Assembly (NCBI GenBank): GCA_013204125.1
Contig: JABMOP010000285.1
Span: 1 to 7,759, forward strand
DNA: 7,759 bases
From: Rhodospirillales bacterium
GTDB lineage: Bacteria > Pseudomonadota > Alphaproteobacteria > Rhodospirillales > UBA2165
Direction of reading: 5' to 3'
Shown: in pieces, positions 6,611 to 7,759 of the stretch
Layout of the letters: every line of letters begins with the position of its first letter
Numbering within the stretch: the first letter of the stretch is position 1
Notes under the pieces: generated by a model
The model's database searches: none
Told to the model about the DNA's origin: nothing
The model's input: only the letters and a program-made list of their open reading frames with translations
Program-made: the position numbers and the translations under genes

Positions 6611-7480
6611 TCAGTCTCTCGTCCGCGGGAATAACCCGCTTGGCCGGATGATCAAAATAACAATAAACGCCAGATGTCCGGCCAATATCTGCCAAGTCGG
6701 CGATAACGCCGCGCCAACCGCCTGGGCGATGCCCAAAACAATACCGCCGACCAGAGTCCCCCAAATATTGCCGAGGCCACCGATAATGACGGCTTCAAAG
6801 GCGAGGATCAGGCGGATCGGCCCGGCCGAAGGATCAAAATTCGTGCGAATGGCGAAAAGCACCGCAGCCAGCGCGGTAAAGGCCATGGCAATGCCCATTG
6901 CCAGCGCAAACAAGTGGCGCTTATTGATGCCTAATAATTCGGCGGTGTCGGCGTCGTCGGAGACGGCGCGAAAGGCGCGGCCCAAGGCGGTTTTGTAGAA
7001 CAAAAGCTGCAATCCGCCGATCGAGAGAACGGCGACGCCAAAGGTCACCAGCGGGAACACGCCGACCGGCATTCCGCCGGGGAACATTACGCTTTGGGTT
7101 TCAATGGCGCCGAGATGCAGGCGGTGGGTATAGGCGCCGAAGCCGAGCAGTAGCCCGTTCTGGATAATGACGGAAATGCCGAACGTCACCAGTAGCGGCG
7201 GCAGCAAGCCGCCGTCCAAGGTGAAATTGAGAAGCCCCCGTTGCAGCGCATACCCGGCCATGAACATCGCCGGGAGCACGACCAACAAACCGGTGATTGG
7301 GTCCAAGCCGGTGGTTTCAACAACGATCAGCGCCACATAGGCGGACAGAACAATAAGATCGCCATGGGCGATGTTGACCAATCGCATGATGCCGAATGAC
7401 AAAGACAAACCGATGGCGAAAAGACCATAGAGCCCGCCGAGGAGGCATCCTTGCACCAGTATGTTGAACCATTCCATCAT
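6611..7480 (-). CDS. livH: Branched-chain amino acid-type ABC importer, permease LivH
   Basis: A 289-residue permease, normal length for LivH, forming the membrane channel with LivM. It is very hydrophobic, with about eight spans. The N-terminal block GCLLGGLYGLFAIGLSLSFG (11-30) followed by IMRLVNIAHGDLIVLSAY (31-48) is diagnostic. LGRAFRAVSDDADTAELLGI (166-185) is the coupling loop that meets the ATPases, and AVIIGGLGNIWGTLVGGIVL (230-249) is the conserved C-terminal motif. Two ATG codons lie in tandem at 7480 and 7477. The first is taken, with a short AGG 8 nt before it that overlaps the livF stop TAG. The gap to livF is 9 nt and to livM 2 nt, so the three are one transcript. Imported substrate could be branched-chain amino acids, amides or aromatic acids; the binding protein that decides this lies outside the window. 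Confidence 0.95.
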   Translation of the reverse strand: MMEWFNILVQGCLLGGLYGLFAIGLSLSFGIMRLVNIAHGDLIVLSAYVALIVVETTGLDPITGLLVVLPAMFMAGYALQRGLLNFTLDGGLLPPLLVTFGISVIIQNGLLLGFGAYTHRLHLGAIETQSVMFPGGMPVGVFPLVTFGVAVLSIGGLQLLFYKTALGRAFRAVSDDADTAELLGINKRHLFALAMGIAMAFTALAAVLFAIRTNFDPSAGPIRLILAFEAVIIGGLGNIWGTLVGGIVLGIAQAVGAALSPTWQILAGHLAFIVILIIRPSGLFPRTRD

Positions 7481-7489
7481 CGTTTGTGC

Positions 7490-7759
7490 CTAGAGCCCGA
7501 AATAGGCGGCCGTGATCGCCTCGCGGTCGAAGCCTTCCTTGGAGGCGGTCAGACCGATGCGGCCTTCTTGAAAACAATAGAACCGCGAAGACGCCTCGAT
7601 GGCGCGGTTGATATCTTGCTCAACAATAATCACCGTCGTGCCTTCGGCGGTTATGGCGTCCAAGCAGGCATAGATATCTTGGATCACGACCGGCGCCAGA
7701 CCGAGCGACAGCTCGTCGACTACAAGGTCTTCAGCCAGGAGGAGGCCGACAAGATCGCC
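7490..7759 (-). CDS. livF: Branched-chain amino acid-type ABC importer, ATPase LivF (C-terminal part only)
   Basis: The last 89 residues or fewer of the cytoplasmic ATPase that powers the LivHM channel; the full family length is about 235. Visible are the Walker B acids D15-E16, the D-loop region LSLGLAP (17-23), VIIVEQDI (43-50), where LivF proteins have Glu-Gln in place of the usual switch histidine region, and the C-terminal YCFQEGRIGL...AAYFGL that is typical of alphaproteobacterial LivF. Leu17 where most have Pro is within the variation of that subgroup. Walker A and the signature motif lie outside. Upstream of D15 (above about position 7717) the residues no longer resemble LivF: the strand before Walker B is one residue short and the usual Pro is missing, so the real LivF homology may end there. 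livG and the binding protein are expected further upstream but are not seen. Confidence 0.85.
   Translation of the reverse strand, partial: GDLVGLLLAEDLVVDELSLGLAPVVIQDIYACLDAITAEGTTVIIVEQDINRAIEASSRFYCFQEGRIGLTASKEGFDREAITAAYFGL

Noticed and set aside
6609..6764. Possible 52-residue N-terminal extension of LivM starting at 6764.
   Set aside because: It lies inside livH in another frame, has no LivM-like content, and a properly placed ATG with GAGAG ahead of it follows the livH stop by 2 nt.
6033..6998. Plus-strand open frame of 321 codons antisense to livM and livH.
   Set aside because: It is a shadow of high-GC membrane-protein codons. The composition is Arg/Gln/His-rich with no domain, and both sense frames are well-supported permeases.

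Overview
The window looks like chromosomal DNA of an alphaproteobacterium, probably Rhodospirillales-like. This is an inference from the protein families (an MsbA-related exporter, a Liv-type importer whose ATPase has the DELSLGLAP/AAYFG style, a TPR-methyltransferase fusion) and from a GC content near 55-57% in most genes. It holds six protein genes plus the tail of a seventh. No RNA gene, insertion sequence, CRISPR array or phage gene was seen.

Left part (1-4372, all on the minus strand), in transcription order: a medium-chain dehydrogenase/reductase of the quinone oxidoreductase type (3440-4372); a large protein with ten TPR units fused to a TylF-like SAM-dependent methyltransferase (1668-3431); and an ABC exporter half-transporter (1-1493) that runs out of the window just after its signature motif. 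The first two are 8 nt apart and may be translationally coupled. The exporter follows a 174-nt gap and may have its own promoter. All three appear to use non-ATG starts (GTG, TTG, TTG). The methyltransferase part of the fusion gene is clearly richer in AT than its neighbours.

Centre (4373-5548): a 147-nt divergent intergenic region with two inverted repeats and a 20-bp-spaced direct repeat separates the oxidoreductase from a plus-strand Rieske non-heme iron oxygenase of the vanillate/dicamba O-demethylase type. All expected metal ligands of that enzyme are present, but no reductase gene is visible.

Right part (5562-7759, minus strand): the end of a branched-chain amino acid type ABC importer operon, read livF (C-terminal part only), livH, livM. 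It meets the Rieske gene tail to tail with a 13-nt gap. Liv-type importers also carry aromatic acids in some alphaproteobacteria, so a link with the oxygenase is possible but unproven.

The last ~42 bases do not fit LivF: family resemblance stops at the Walker B Asp-Glu, and on the opposite strand these bases read as an all-G/C-ending open frame. This may be a chimeric or rearranged junction. Apart from the fusion protein, the putative operator and this junction, the region looks like ordinary metabolic and transport DNA; I found no convincing new multi-gene system.
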